Shown one piece after another: positions 49,264-60,847 of a stretch of 64,000 bases of DNA. The translations under genes were made by a program, and so were the position numbers. The stretch lies in assembly GCA_008508345.1 (NCBI GenBank), contig QNGE01000109.1, positions 124,001 to 188,000 of the forward strand. Reading direction: 5' to 3'. Source of the stretch: Paragonimus westermani (lineage: Eukaryota; Platyhelminthes; Trematoda; Plagiorchiida; Troglotrematidae). Positions within the stretch are counted from its first letter, which is position 1; every line of letters starts with the position of its first letter. The notes under the pieces were generated by a model. It saw only the letters and a program-made list of their open reading frames with translations, did no database searches and was not told where the DNA came from.

Positions 49264-52200
49264 GTCTTCGTATGAATACGGCCATCATCAGTCATCTGCT
49301 TTAAATGGCAAACAGAGGCGGACATTATTCAGTGAAGCAGACATCACAACAAGTGTTATTTTTATGACCTCGTGTGTTTCTCGATTAATTGAAGTGAGCA
49401 ACCCTTGCCGAGCAACGTATCACCGAAGAGTTACTTTACATTTCAGAGCTTGCCATCTGTGGGATTCAAGGACCAGGAACGTAGTAAGAATTTCACTTCA
49501 TACAATGAGTAGCCAGGTAGTTTTATGATATAAAGCGAAACTACCTGACAGATGTTGATCGGGGAACAGTTTGTTGAATAATAGGATGTGTTGAGGTTGA
49601 CAGGAATTTCGATAACGACCGCTTTTGAAAAGATTCAACAAAACATCTTGAAATTTGGAAACTTTCAGGGTGAAAAATGTTAAGCAGATTAACCAGGTGA
49701 CAGTATAAAGTGTCGAGCAGAACAACAGTTCACTTGAAAAGGACTGTATAATAAAACAAGGAAAAAGAAGAAAGGTGCACGCTTAAGCTTCTAGCATGTC
49801 GACTTATCGGATACGTTCTTTTCTTTCGAACATCCTTTCTGTTCCGCAAGTTAGTAAGGAGAATCGCGTGGACAGGTGTTTGACCGCTGAAAAGATTAAA
49901 CCGTGTCGAACAGATAAATTCGTTTAAACACTGATGTGAACGTCTAGCGGAGAGAAACGGATTTTCTAAATTATTGTCTTCGATTGGCATTACTCGGAAG
50001 AACTAAATAATGTTCAGGAAATTGTTAATCACAAAGCAGATTGGATAAAGGGTGACCAGATAAATAACAAACACGTTTTGTCTGGGGGTAGAACACATGA
50101 GAGGTGGATTTGATACGGTCAACGCCTCATCGGTTATACGGGTGGGAGGGCGATCAAACGTCCTTATGTTCGGAAGCTTGCAGTCCACAGTGTCAGTCCA
50201 AGCATTACAGTAATTATCTTTTAGTATGCGAAGAAGATGTGAACAAACAGCTGTGCGTGATTTATTGGATAACATCCCTTAGCGTTTGTTGTTTTCAACA
50301 AGGATCATTACAAAAGCAAACTGTACAGCATCATCAAATGAATGTTACCAGACGTTCCAAGCTATTTCCGATATCCAAAAACATCGTTTAACGTGGTTAC
50401 TAAAGAAACTGCCGTGACGGAAAAGTTTTCTGTACTCCCGCAAATAACCTGACTATACCATGGCGTTACTATTCAACGTTGATGAACTCAGAACTAATTA
50501 ATGCACGCATACAACAGGAACCTTGAGGTGCATACATCATTTGTTGTATAATATGCGGCTTCGTTTGGAACCAAAGGGCAGTTCTAAACACCAGAAAGAT
50601 CAGCAATTAAATGCGACTATTAAAAACGTGTATACGCACTGTCTGACGTGTCATCAAAGGGAATTTGGCTGCACTACTGCCAAACGTATGAATTGACAGC
50701 AGCTGTGAAAAACGGCTTGATTTCAATGTTCCATAGTTTCACATACCTACGGTGAATATCCCACAAACATCAGGCTAGATTTCTTTTGAGCCTGTATCAT
50801 TAGCTGTCGTACACGTTTGTAAACAAAGCAGGAAAGTGTTATCGTGTACGGATACAAACATGTTCATTGGGGAAGCACAGGTTATGAGCCCGCAAGCCCA
50901 AGCGACAAGGTTCAACCACAGCCATCTTGAGTATCAACAAGACGTAAAATCTGGTTTTATGAAATGAAGTGGCTAGTTCCCGTTAGACCACGTGAAACGC
51001 TTTTCACATGTGCTGTAATGGGACAAGACGACCAAATCTGTGAGGCTTACTTATTTCCTTCCACCGCTCCAACTTGATGAATTTTCATCATCAGTTCATT
51101 AAAAATTATGTGGGCATAGCAGCTGACATCAAAAGCATGAAGTTCTCAATCTCTACTCTTTGAGTATTCATTGTCGGAATCTGCACCTACATAGACTGTA
51201 GAGTCATATGAACTTACCTAATACCGCTCATCCACCTAGCTACCAGTTACTTGACTCAGATTTGCATAATTTTATCGAGCTTAGCATGCTGAATGTCAAG
51301 GTCAACTTTCGAGTTTTGATCGGGAGGCGTAAGACGAATTGCAGAGCCACGACTCTGGTGCAAGAAGTCAGATGGAGGAACATTTTTGCTTTAAATTGAA
51401 GATGACTGGTTAAACGAACGTACCGATGCTCTGTGATGCAGGGTGCTGTTGCCTTAATCGTTGCACAAGTTGAAAGCAATTTATTATTCTTGCGGACCAT
51501 ACTGTGCGAACTACCTGGGCCTATCGCAATAAGGTTCACTAGTAATATCATCCGTCCATAATTATTAGACGTGTCGGGGTAGAAATGCTCCGATCAACCA
51601 TTAAGCCCCTGGGTGGAATCTTTAGCACTCTTGGAATAAATGCGGCTTCTCTTAGGTCGAACTGATGCTGGTTATGCTGTTGTTGGTTTCTCCAAGATAG
51701 CTGACGAAAGACATCAGTGAACACGAACAGATTAACAATAGTCATCTGGCAATCAGTGAGGAAAACCTAGAGCCCACAAGTAAACGTGTATTAAACTGTG
51801 ATCATGAACTTAGTCTACTTCCATGCCAGGTCCCAGTTGACTAGCCAAAACTAATTATCTCTATCCACTCGGTTCGCCGATGAGTGCACAATAGACATGT
51901 CAGATCTGTGTGGGCTGAACTGTATAAACCATTCATACCATGTACTGTCCAAGAGAATATAAAGCCCTCTCATTCGTATTCCCAAGCATAATTAATTAAG
52001 GTTTTTTCACTCACCACACTATCCCGTCCACTTCTTACACTTTGATCAATAGCGCCCTAGTATTGTTTATTTAGTTCATTTGAATAAAAAGACGAATTGC
52101 TCGTTAGCTGTCCCTTTGCCAAAAATGGGGTTTTATCAGTTCGTTGTGACTTATCACTCTCGTAATGTTTGAAAAAAGATGTTCACGCTGTCAGTCTCAC

Positions 52201-52411
52201 GAGCTCTCAGATTACTAATGAGCTGTCGTTCTCAGATTAGTAGTTTTCAGGTTAAAATTCCAACGGGATTGCCAAATGAACTGCCGCAATCCAGTAAATA
52301 TAGTCTTCGTGTAACCTGAGGGTGTAGATTATGAGTGGGTTATTCTGTTCCCTAAGACTCTAGAGCGCCCAAGTAAACTGTACTTTTGTGTGCACAAAAA
52401 ACCTATTCCAG
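49264..52411. other. No gene seen
   Basis: It contains a plus-strand frame of 121 codons (49163-49528) and several others near 100 codons, none with a domain. No repeat copy is visible. Confidence 0.45.
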
Positions 52412-52935
52412 TCCATTTCACAGTTTCCTGCCTCCAAGTTCAAAAGTCCATCCTCAAGGTCGAACATTAAAACTGGGGAAATTTCTCTTAACTTTCTGCT
52501 CAACTTTGTCCAATTCAAAAAGCAGGAGATATCTCGGGAAACTACGACAACTAAATCTACCCCGGTAGGTATTTCAGCCTCATCTCATCCCATCTGCTGG
52601 GTACGATGAACGTCGTCTTCTGTTCTCTATCAAAAAAGCAAACAACAGGTGCACCATCGCACTCACCAGAACAGTCTTTCTCAGAACAAACAAATGTTAG
52701 TCACAACTCAACATCTTGTTGCTCTCCTACAAAACATCATTTGAAGCATATCCGCCAGAATAGACAAACAAGTAACCAAATCGGTTCAGTTTGCCATGCA
52801 CATAGCACACCGCGACAAAAGATACGAAAAGTGCTTTCTCCTTCTCTCTCACTACACCATGCGGATAACAAATGTACGGTTAAGAGATACAAAGAAGAGT
52901 ATGCGGTGAACGCTGGTGTGCTCCAAAAGATATAG
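52412..52935 (+). CDS. Candidate two terminal exons, disordered protein
   Basis: Exon 1 is 52412-52564 (acceptor CCTATTCCAG, donor CCG followed by GTAGGT; 51 codons, phase 0). A 74-base intron follows, and exon 2 is 52639-52935, joined in phase 0 and ending in TAG. An AATAAA poly(A) signal follows the stop by 13 bases, at 52949-52954. The joined peptide changes smoothly across the junction, from a Thr/Lys-rich end (ETTTTKSTP) to QTTGAPSHSPEQ. It is rich in Ser, Thr, Gln, Lys and His, like an intrinsically disordered tail. No domain is present. The acceptor of exon 2 has its pyrimidine tract 8 or more bases back, which is a weakness. Earlier exons would lie upstream. Confidence 0.37.
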
Positions 52936-52948
52936 GCGAGCTGTATTC

Positions 52949-52954
52949 AATAAA
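52949..52954 (+). promoter_or_regulatory. AATAAA poly(A) signal
   Basis: A canonical hexamer lies 13 bases after the stop codon of the candidate terminal exon at 52639-52935. Confidence 0.4.
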
Positions 52955-52959
52955 AAGGA

Positions 52960-55492
52960 CTGCCGTGATTTTGACACAATTTGGGCAATAGAAACGTGAA
53001 TACAAATGAAATTATTGATTGTCACGAGTAACCTGCATAAAATAACTTCGAAAATCTCTGAGAAAGAATTCTTGGTCCACTGTGTATACTGTCCATGAAT
53101 CAGCCTACGTTTTGACCATACTTACGTACCTCGCAAAATCTATTTTTCAACATAAATCAGAGCCGTACCGAGTCCCCAGCCATCCACGTATAATATACAC
53201 GTAAACAGCACAGAGTGAAAGCAAAAAATGACAGATGTACACATTTGGTGCTGACTCATCAAAATCAAATTTACAATAACAGTTTTCGGTTTCTTGTAGT
53301 CGACAATATTAGTTGACCAAACATGGTTTCAGTAAGCAGGTAGAGTTGACACTGGTCCTTAAAATGACAGGTCGTATAGGAAGACATCTGTAACTGTTTT
53401 CACATTTGTGAACTATTGTTGAGATAGCACGTAAATCGCTCAAATTCATCTTACGGTCTGTCAAAGACAAGTTTGGGATATATCTTAGACTGTTCTGGCG
53501 ATGATAAATTCCCTATATCATAAACTGACACGCCGGTTAGTTTCCGTTTCACCTCCATTAAAGCAAGATTTTCACGCATCTTCCAAAAAACACCCTCTTG
53601 AATTAATCAGCGATTTAGACAGCATGTGTGTTCTTACTGGGTTCTTGTGTTCTATGGTGATTCACTTACTGTTCACGTACGACCCTTTATACGAGATACT
53701 TCACGATATGGTGAGCTCGTTGAAATCAGTCACATTATGTTAGTTCTTCAGATTGTTATTCTAGGATAAACTTGAACGTTGTGCAATCAGAATGTCCGCT
53801 TCGCCTTTTCGATCGGTGATCCAGCCAACTAAATAGATTAGCCATGGGAAGTCTACTAACTGTCATTTTAACAGACTTGCCGTAACGAGGATTGAGCAGA
53901 ATTAATCTACAGACATATCAGGTATGACACGTGCAATCGTTGCGTCTGTTACACCCAGGTATTCATTCGTTCCAACCAGACAATAGATAACTTAGTGCGA
54001 CGTTCAAATAGTTGTCATCCGAACCTAAAATTTACGTGTGAGTTTGAGACGAACAAATGCCAGCCATTTCTGGGCATGCTCAAGCCCCACCGAAAAGGTT
54101 GTTCGTTTAAAATAATTGTCTGTAGGAAATCCACCTGGTCCTGTCAATGTTTAAATTTTAGTAGATTCACACCACTCCAACATATACAGCACGGTATGAC
54201 TATTGTGAAGCTGTGCTGATTCGTCAGCTGAGCTCGACAAGAAGACGCATAGGCAATGGTGCTTCTCACGTTGGCTGGGAATCGTTACTTTCGTTCTATT
54301 GAGGGTAAGTCAGAGCTTGTGAACAGTTCGTTCTGTGAAAATGCCTGACTGATTTTAACTTGCGCTGGCGCACATGATGTGAACACTGATGACACTGACG
54401 TGGAAAAATGTCTCCACCTTGCTTCGAACAGTGAGCTGAGCACGACGAGCTAAGGTACACCGATCACTTGGTGCACTAAGTATAAATCTGGTAACAGTTC
54501 GCACACCCTGTCATTATTCTACTTCACGTTGAAAAATGTACTGTACAACTGCGTTCGCAGCGGAGATCAGAATAAACAACCAAGCTTAAGAACTCGGTTA
54601 TTGAGAGATGCTATCGCCGGAGAATTCAGTGAAAAGACTAATACGGGGAAAGTCCAGATCCACTGCAGCTAGTGGTTAGTTTGTTTCCTTAGCAGACACC
54701 TTTAGGAATATGTTGGTGAAAGAAAGAGCATAGATGGCTGTGATGAAAATCCATTCAATTCACCGCTTATCCAAACCCCGAGACAACAGAAGATCTGACA
54801 TGAAGCCAATCCAACTGTCACGTTAAAGATACTGCATCAGGATTCAGCGAAGAGCCTCAATGTTATGTCACCCGTTATTCGCCAATTCATTTGTTCCGTA
54901 TTGTACCACTTAACTCACAGTTTGTGACTTCGCATGTGCTAATACGATGAGCCAATCACAGACTATGATTTTTTCTAATACTGCTGCACATCTACAAATC
55001 CGGCTTCTCATCTTGTGAATAACCACAGCTTACTGCTACCAGCACCAGGTCTTATTATTTACGCGGAAGGTTCCAACTCGAGTACAATTTCTACGATTAT
55101 TTTCAGCCCCTAATTCCGAGTATCACAATGGTGTACATCCAGTAGTTGGTTTCCACTTTGAATTTTTTGGCTAGTAAATAATAAACTACAGCGTGACACT
55201 TTCATATTTCATCAACCATTCTTAGTTTTCACCCTTATCTGGACCGGCCTCAGAGCTCAGATTTACATGACTGTGATTAGGCTGTTCTCAGTCCTGTTCT
55301 GCTAACACAATGACCAGTAAATCCTAACGCCACTCACATGAGGCGGTTAGTTTTGTCTAACTCGCCTAAAACACCCAAAACCAGCATGGACTTTCAATGG
55401 TTTGTCAACTATCCCCGATACTGTAAGATACCCGTACCAAATTTATTACGAATGAAGTTGAACAGTTTGGGCGTCGTGTTTAACATGCCATT
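52960..55492. other. No gene seen
   Basis: Short frames only. A 17-codon ATG frame at about 54258-54309 runs into a GTAAGT donor but is too short to call. Confidence 0.45.
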
Positions 55493-55704
55493 GATAAACA
55501 GATTGGGAATAACACAACGTTGCGAGCAAGTTATGATACTCTACTTTTCAGCCACCTCGGGTGGCCTTCCTCAGGAGTGTTGTAATCGAAATCACATTGA
55601 CTTGATTGCGATTACAACACTCCTGAGGTAGACCATCCGAGGTGGTTGAAACGTAGAGTATTACAACTTGCTCGCAACGTTGTGTTACTCCTAACCTGTT
55701 TATC
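55493..55704. repeat. Large inverted repeat, 96-bp arms, 20-bp loop
   Basis: The left arm is 55493-55588 and the right arm 55609-55704. They are reverse complements with 10 mismatches in 96 positions (about 90% identity) and no gaps. The 20-base spacer is 55589-55608. Similarity stops abruptly at both outer ends. In each arm, read from the loop outward, there is CUGAGG(A/T), then a GC-rich 6-8 bp stem closed by CGA, then GAAA, a 4-base ACGU-like spacer and GAGU pairing with ACUC. This resembles the hammerhead layout of Penelope-like elements. A transcript in either direction would fold into a long hairpin. Confidence 0.9.
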
Positions 55705-56046
55705 TATCCCGGAAACTATTTGCACCGACATGGGGACAGTGATCGATCGATTAATCTGGGTGTTTCAACCCAGCCCTCAACCATCACAGCAGCCATCAGG
55801 CTGCCATTGAAATGGTTACCGCTCCGGGTACCCTAGGCGTGGTCCGGCCGACTAATCCGGCCGTTCCGAAAACGTCGACGACCGAGACTTGTGCAAATCT
55901 GAGTAGATCGATCATTTGCCCACAGTCAGACGACCAGTTTGCCGGCGTTGTTCACGTGCGTTGTACATCGCAAGAACACATCCACACAATTAGTGCTCAC
56001 CATGTACAGATTAGCCTGCGCCCCTATCAGCCCGGCAGTTGAGTCC
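55705..56046. other. G+C-rich stretch, possible retroelement 3' end
   Basis: This is one of the few G+C-rich patches, with CCGGCCG twice and a GCAGCC/GGCTGC hairpin. A plus-strand frame of 76 codons (55812-56042) ends 4 bases before the LTR-like unit, as terminal ORFs of some LTR elements do. Its product matches no gag, pol or env domain I know. Confidence 0.3.
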
Positions 56047-56212
56047 TGTTGTATTAGTTTTGTTTGCTACATGTGTCCTTTCGCTCCTTAAGATCCGGTC
56101 AATTCTTGTTTCTGTCAGCCAACCTATATGCGACCCCGTACGACCCCGCTCGTTGTTGAAACCCGCAGAACCCTCTTGGGAAATAATAAATTGAAATAAA
56201 GGCGAAACAACA
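56047..56212 (+). mobile_element. LTR-like unit (possible solo or 3' LTR)
   Basis: The 166-base unit starts TGTTGT and ends ACAACA, a perfect 6-bp terminal inverted repeat with the TG...CA ends usual for LTRs. It contains AATAAA-type signals near its 3' end (GAAATAATAAATTGAAATAAAG, about 56179-56200, written here as two overlapping signals). No flanking 5-bp target duplication is visible (AGTCC before, ATATG after). It abuts the truncated SINE copy at 56213, sharing the CAACA bases. No second LTR or primer-binding site was found, so the call is tentative. Confidence 0.35.
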
Positions 56213-56340
56213 ATATGCACTAGTGATGAGCTCTAACAAGGACGAAACTCGAATCTAGTGCTACCCTTTAAAATGGGCTTAACCAAATGCAAAGATTGCG
56301 ATCACGGCTGAATGATGTTCAATTTGAAATACTAAATTTG
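56209..56340 (+). repeat. Hammerhead-SINE copy F, lacking tRNA part
   Basis: Similarity to the copy at 11.8 kb begins at CAAC, just 5' of the ribozyme. It continues through the hammerhead (56217-56261) and tail (GATTGCGATCACGG, then GATGTTCAATTTGAAATACTAAA). The tRNA-like promoter is absent and is replaced by the LTR-like unit, so the copy is truncated or interrupted exactly at the promoter/ribozyme boundary. Confidence 0.7.
56217..56261 (+). ncRNA. Hammerhead ribozyme relic, C3-to-G change
   Basis: Stem I (GCACUA with UAGUGC) is perfect. The core strand reads GUGAUGA instead of CUGAUGA. Stem II has GCUCU facing AGGAC with one mismatch, loop AACA. GAAA is intact. Loss of the first core C should greatly reduce or abolish cleavage unless the paired core G has changed in compensation, which I do not see. 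Confidence 0.7.
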
Positions 56341-56991
56341 TTCGGCGTGGCTAAAAATCCACAGCTGGAGCGAATGCTAATGACTTAACTTATGAAAGTA
56401 AACTGCAAAATTCAACAAATAGAGTTTTGCCTGAGAGAGTAAAAGTTGGTAAAAACAAGCATGCGGTCCAGCTCACCTTTTTGGACATCAGGACAGATCG
56501 TTAGAACAATGTGGCATTTAGCCAAATACGACACGAAAGAAACAAGCAGTTGTGTCTGTGCGTACCAACACGTCCCTGATATTTTGTAGGACTTCTTTAA
56601 GAATAGGAATTAAATCTGCCACAATGAACAACAGGTAGGCATCAATATCTGCCAATAACTTTCTCGAAATCTTCCAAAAAAGATGGTGAGTGCAACACGA
56701 ATATGTATGTTGTTGTTGCACAGACACAGACAGTGTGATGGTCGACCACCAACTGACAAGAATTTAATGTTATAGCACGGCAGGCATCTGAATCTCAAAG
56801 GCTAGTCAACCGAACACTAGTCAGGCAAAGAACCGTGGACCAAAACTGTTGTGACCAAAGCACGTTGCCGACATAAACTAGCCTGAGCGAACGAAGCAAA
56901 CGGCATCAAACGGTTAACGAACTGCGGACTGAAAGCACCACTCCCTTCTATATTCAAACCAAGTAAATTTGTTCAACGCCATTCCTTAAGT
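56341..56991. other. No gene seen
   Basis: This spacer between two retroelement relics has no domain or repeat recognised. Confidence 0.4.
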
Positions 56992-57031
56992 CAAACTGAT
57001 GATGTCACCTCGCTTGGTGATGAAACGTTTG
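56992..57031 (+). ncRNA. Hammerhead-like motif, Penelope-element type
   Basis: CAAA is followed by CUGAUGA (56996-57002), a stem of UCACC and GGUGA around a 6-base loop (57005-57020), and GAAA (57022-57025). The self-complementary ACGU (57025-57028) comes next, and UUUG (57028-57031) pairs with CAAA. This fits the core of a hammerhead with a minimal stem III, as carried by Penelope-like elements. Two unpaired bases on the 5' side of stem II and the overlap of stem III with stem I are departures. No reverse transcriptase or GIY-YIG coding sequence was recognised nearby. Confidence 0.45.
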
Positions 57032-60000
57032 CAACCTAAATGCCAAGCTCGGCGAACATATCAATACCAAAACCATCAAGGACACTTGAGACAACCGAGC
57101 AAGGAATAGTTATATAGACCATCGAAGAGTTACAAGCCGACATGAGTTGGGAACAGTTTTCCTTGCAAAGTGAAGAAGAGTCGACACGTGAACCTTCACT
57201 TCCCCGAAAAAATGCACACAACACTGGATGCAATGCAATCCTCATTAAGTTGTATACATTTTGGTTCACAGCGTGTTTATTCAATGCGATATTGCATTCG
57301 ATTTCCGCCAATTCTAACTTTTTCCTACCACCTGTTAAATCCGATTAATTGCCAAAGTCAGCTACTTGGACAGTCTTTTTTACGTGCTCCTAGGAAAAAA
57401 ACTACAGATCGAAAACCAACCGGTCCTATAACCATTGTAGGCACATTGTTGGTAAAAACGCGTATGCATTTTCGCCCTCAATCCAGTGTGATAAGATGAA
57501 AAACCTCAAGGTTGGGATCGCATTAAACATGTGAATCCGATTTTCTTCATGGTCACAAGCTAAGGTTCCCTAAAATTTCCGTTTTTCACTAAGTGCTTTT
57601 TACGAAATAAGATCTTTATTTTGTGCGCTTTAAATATTGTGTTGAATTTAGTCAAATTTTTCCAAAGTACGCACACTACCACAAGAAATGTTTGCCCTCA
57701 TTTCTGCACCGTTTTTAAATAATGATTAGCAATTCTTTCTCATCCCATTAGTTTGCACTTCGACGCAACCTTCCCCAGTGTAAATATTTAATCACAGAAG
57801 GAAAGGGATGACGGATTTACACCACACCCTATGGCTTACCGGCATAAAACTTGGGAACTTGTAAACAAAACCATACTTCAAGTGGTCTTTTGTGGCGACC
57901 GGCGAGTGGCGCTCAAGTAGTTTTGCAGTTCCGGGTCGATAGCATGCGCCATCTCTACCTGTGCACCTGAACGAATCGGAAACTGACACCAAGCGTGCTG
58001 TTTATTATGCCAAGTTAACTTATTAAAACTTCCTTAATTGAAAGTTATTCCGGATTAATTTTTAATGTGCCTTTTGAGTGTTTAGAGATTGTTTACACAA
58101 CAGTGAATAGCAGGAGATGTGAAATTGGTGCCAGTAGACAATATTGGAGTATCTTGAGGTGAAAACCTAGATCTTAGTAGTGGATGCGCTAGGAGAAACT
58201 CAACGACACCTTAATACTCACTGTAGTTCCCAAGTCGTTGAACCGAGCACTCCATTCTTCTAATCAAGCGTACACAAAGTGTAGCGTTCACGTATTGTGT
58301 CAGAGGATAGTACGCGTGCGTGAGTCCATACTAGTGTGTACGTGAGTGAAATTAAGAGACACGTCCCGAGTTTAACCCCAGAACGACTCAAAATTTCCAA
58401 CTGCCTCTAGCTTCGGAAAGACAGTCAAGCTCGATATGGTACTTATGGCCAATGGAATCAAAAACGGAAATTTCCGTCGAATTAGATAGTACCGCGTAAT
58501 ATTCATGAAAGGACAACAGAAACGCAGCCACCGTCGAATAGATTGTTGGGAATGTGTTTCGTATTCACGATAATTTCAAATGAAAAAGTGAATACGGTTT
58601 GTCATTTCGCATGGTTATACGATAAAAAATTTTAAATACCCATAACAGACGTTAAGGTGAGAGTTGATCTGAGTTTTCCAATTTTCGTGAATTTTTGCAA
58701 CTCTTTGTCAAAAGGCGACAATAGATTCCAATGTTTCCTTTATCAGAGGCCACCATTAGTGCAGATTCTAGGTCCGATCGAGATTCGGACAGCGGTTCAG
58801 AGTTCTGCATGGCGACAAATCTTGCCGGTGATTGCAACTTAAGCATAATTGAATTATGAGTCATACACAACAGCCACATTCCATTAACCGGTGGTTGATT
58901 TGCTACCGACAACCTAACGGAGATATCGTGACGGATTTAACCCATCCAGCGGTGGTTTAACCCCAATATAAGTTACTAACACGTCAGTAAACGATGATCT
59001 AACAGTGAAGGAAATGGGGTTTTGATGATCGTCAAATCCGTTGTCATACTGAAGACGGCTTATTCATTGTGAACACTAGATTCACATCTGGGAATGTTCT
59101 GTTTAAACTAATACATTAGATCCAAACCTTCATTTTCCGAGACACTGGTACTCTGTGACCAATGGAGGTGCACGTGTGAAGATTTCAAGAATTTGTTCAC
59201 TACATACAGTCGCAAACTTAAAACATTGAAAAACATAAGGTAAATTAACCGCTACGAACAACACTTGTAGCGGTCTGATAGAGCTTCCGTAAATCTGCTG
59301 GCTGGGACAGAACCAGACGGAATAGTAAGGTCCTACTTTAATTACACTTATTCTATACATAAACGATTAATTGTTAATCAAGTATGCAAATCACGATCAA
59401 GTGAACTCCATGCAGGGAAGACAGCTGTTAGCAATTGAGAGTCCATAGGGCAATGACGCAAACGCTCAAATGAAGCGATACAAAGTAAACGAGTAGACTT
59501 CAAGAAAGTTTTCATAATGTCAGTTCAGAATGTAATACGTGCTAAAATTGTGAAAAATGCTTGGTTGGCGTTTAACGTAATCGATACATGGGAGTCTATA
59601 TTTAGGCAGTGTGGTAAGTTAAACAATGGGACATAGGCATCAGTGCAACTGAAATAAGCATTGTGTATGACCTCCCATGACTCGGTGTCGCAGTGTCTAA
59701 CGTCACGTGGTAGAGTGTTGCGGTTCGTAAGTTTGAGTCTCCAAGCAGGCACGTCACTATCAAGATATTACTTTCTTTTGCGGTACTCCAAACATAATTA
59801 TCACCAATGCTGGCCAGAGCTAGGAATCACTAACTGGAGGCGTCAGTACGTAGGTTTGGATTTGAAGGAGTGTAATCGTTTCATAGGATGACAAACTACT
59901 TAAGTCAACAAACTACTTACGCGCGGGATCGAACAGCAATTAAAGCTTAGCAGAACTTCTGCTATTTGCGGTTTACACTGCCCATTAACGTCTACACTAA

Positions 60001-60658
60001 GTTGGCTGGATGAACAATGTGGACTTTGCTGTTAAACTCCGGCCCCACTGGCGTAAGCCGAAGTTTACGCAATGAAATAGCTGGTAGCGTTTCATTGCCT
60101 TTGCTAACACCAACTCTTTGAGAAGGTAGAAGAGACTGGTTTCCAATAGTTACACTTAGGCAGTGGATTGAAACAACATTCATCCAATTCTCAGCATAAT
60201 GGGATAAACCCTTTAAAAATGAAAGAAAGTTCTTGATTCATGACTGCCGGAGTTCGCAACAAAAGATTAGTGTAGTTCATCACCGATTTTCACATTCCTA
60301 CCTGTTAGTCAGACATTTGTGTTGTGTGATTAATCTACTGGAATCCGACGTCACTCTCCAAGGACAGCTTGGTCGACTAACAATTTCTGTAGGACACGAA
60401 ATGATCAAGCGAAACTGCCATTATTTGTCCTGACCTGATTAGGATTGCAACCATTGTCGGCTAATCCGAAATTAATTAGATATCTCCATACAGACAGCTG
60501 CGTGCCTATTACGACTGCATAGGTAGTTAATGAGTCATGGAACAGCCATTGTGACACGCACTGCTTCCGACGTTTATCGCACCGAACACAAAACTGAAAT
60601 ACAGTCTCTTCCGATACTGATAAGTAGCTGGGGGTTCGACTGATTAAGTGGTACTTAC
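57032..60658. other. No gene seen
   Basis: It includes frames near 57036-57499 directly after the hammerhead-like motif, possibly decayed element sequence. A minus-strand frame at 59992-60183 reads smoothly but lacks a good donor. A tRNA-like string (GTGGTAGAGTG then GTTTGAGTCTCC) lies at about 59706-59742 without a foldable cloverleaf. Confidence 0.4.
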
Positions 60659-60786
60659 AGACGGTTGCTGGTTTCGTTGTTACTCCGGTTGATTTCACTC
60701 TGCTGGTCGGAATGGCACAATTCACTTTGATAATAGATGCAGACTGCAACTGCACTAATCAAGAACTGGAACAAAAGTCGACTCAT
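60659..60786 (-). CDS. Candidate first exon of a secreted protein
   Basis: The minus-strand ATG at 60786 (context GAGGAAATGAG) opens 42 codons plus two bases and meets a full-consensus donor (CGTCT followed by GTAAGTACC, donor at 60658-60653), phase 2. The N-terminus, MSRLLFQFLISAVAVCIYY, is a textbook signal peptide. The following 23 residues are hydrophilic and rich in Ser, Asn and Gln, with two NxS/T sequons (NRS, NET). Downstream exons were not identified with confidence. This layout suits a secreted or surface protein of a parasite, including the micro-exon genes of flukes, but that class is only a guess. The tail of a SINE copy ends about 60 bases upstream of the ATG. Confidence 0.42.
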
Positions 60787-60847
60787 TTCCTCCTTAGTTA
60801 AACTCAAAATGTCAAGGATTTACTGGTGAGTAAACTGAACACTCGGA

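Noticed and set aside
59690..59760. tRNA gene or tRNA-SINE head (GTGGTAGAGTG ... GTTTGAGTCTCC)
   Set aside because: A- and B-box-like strings are present but too close together, and no acceptor stem pairs.
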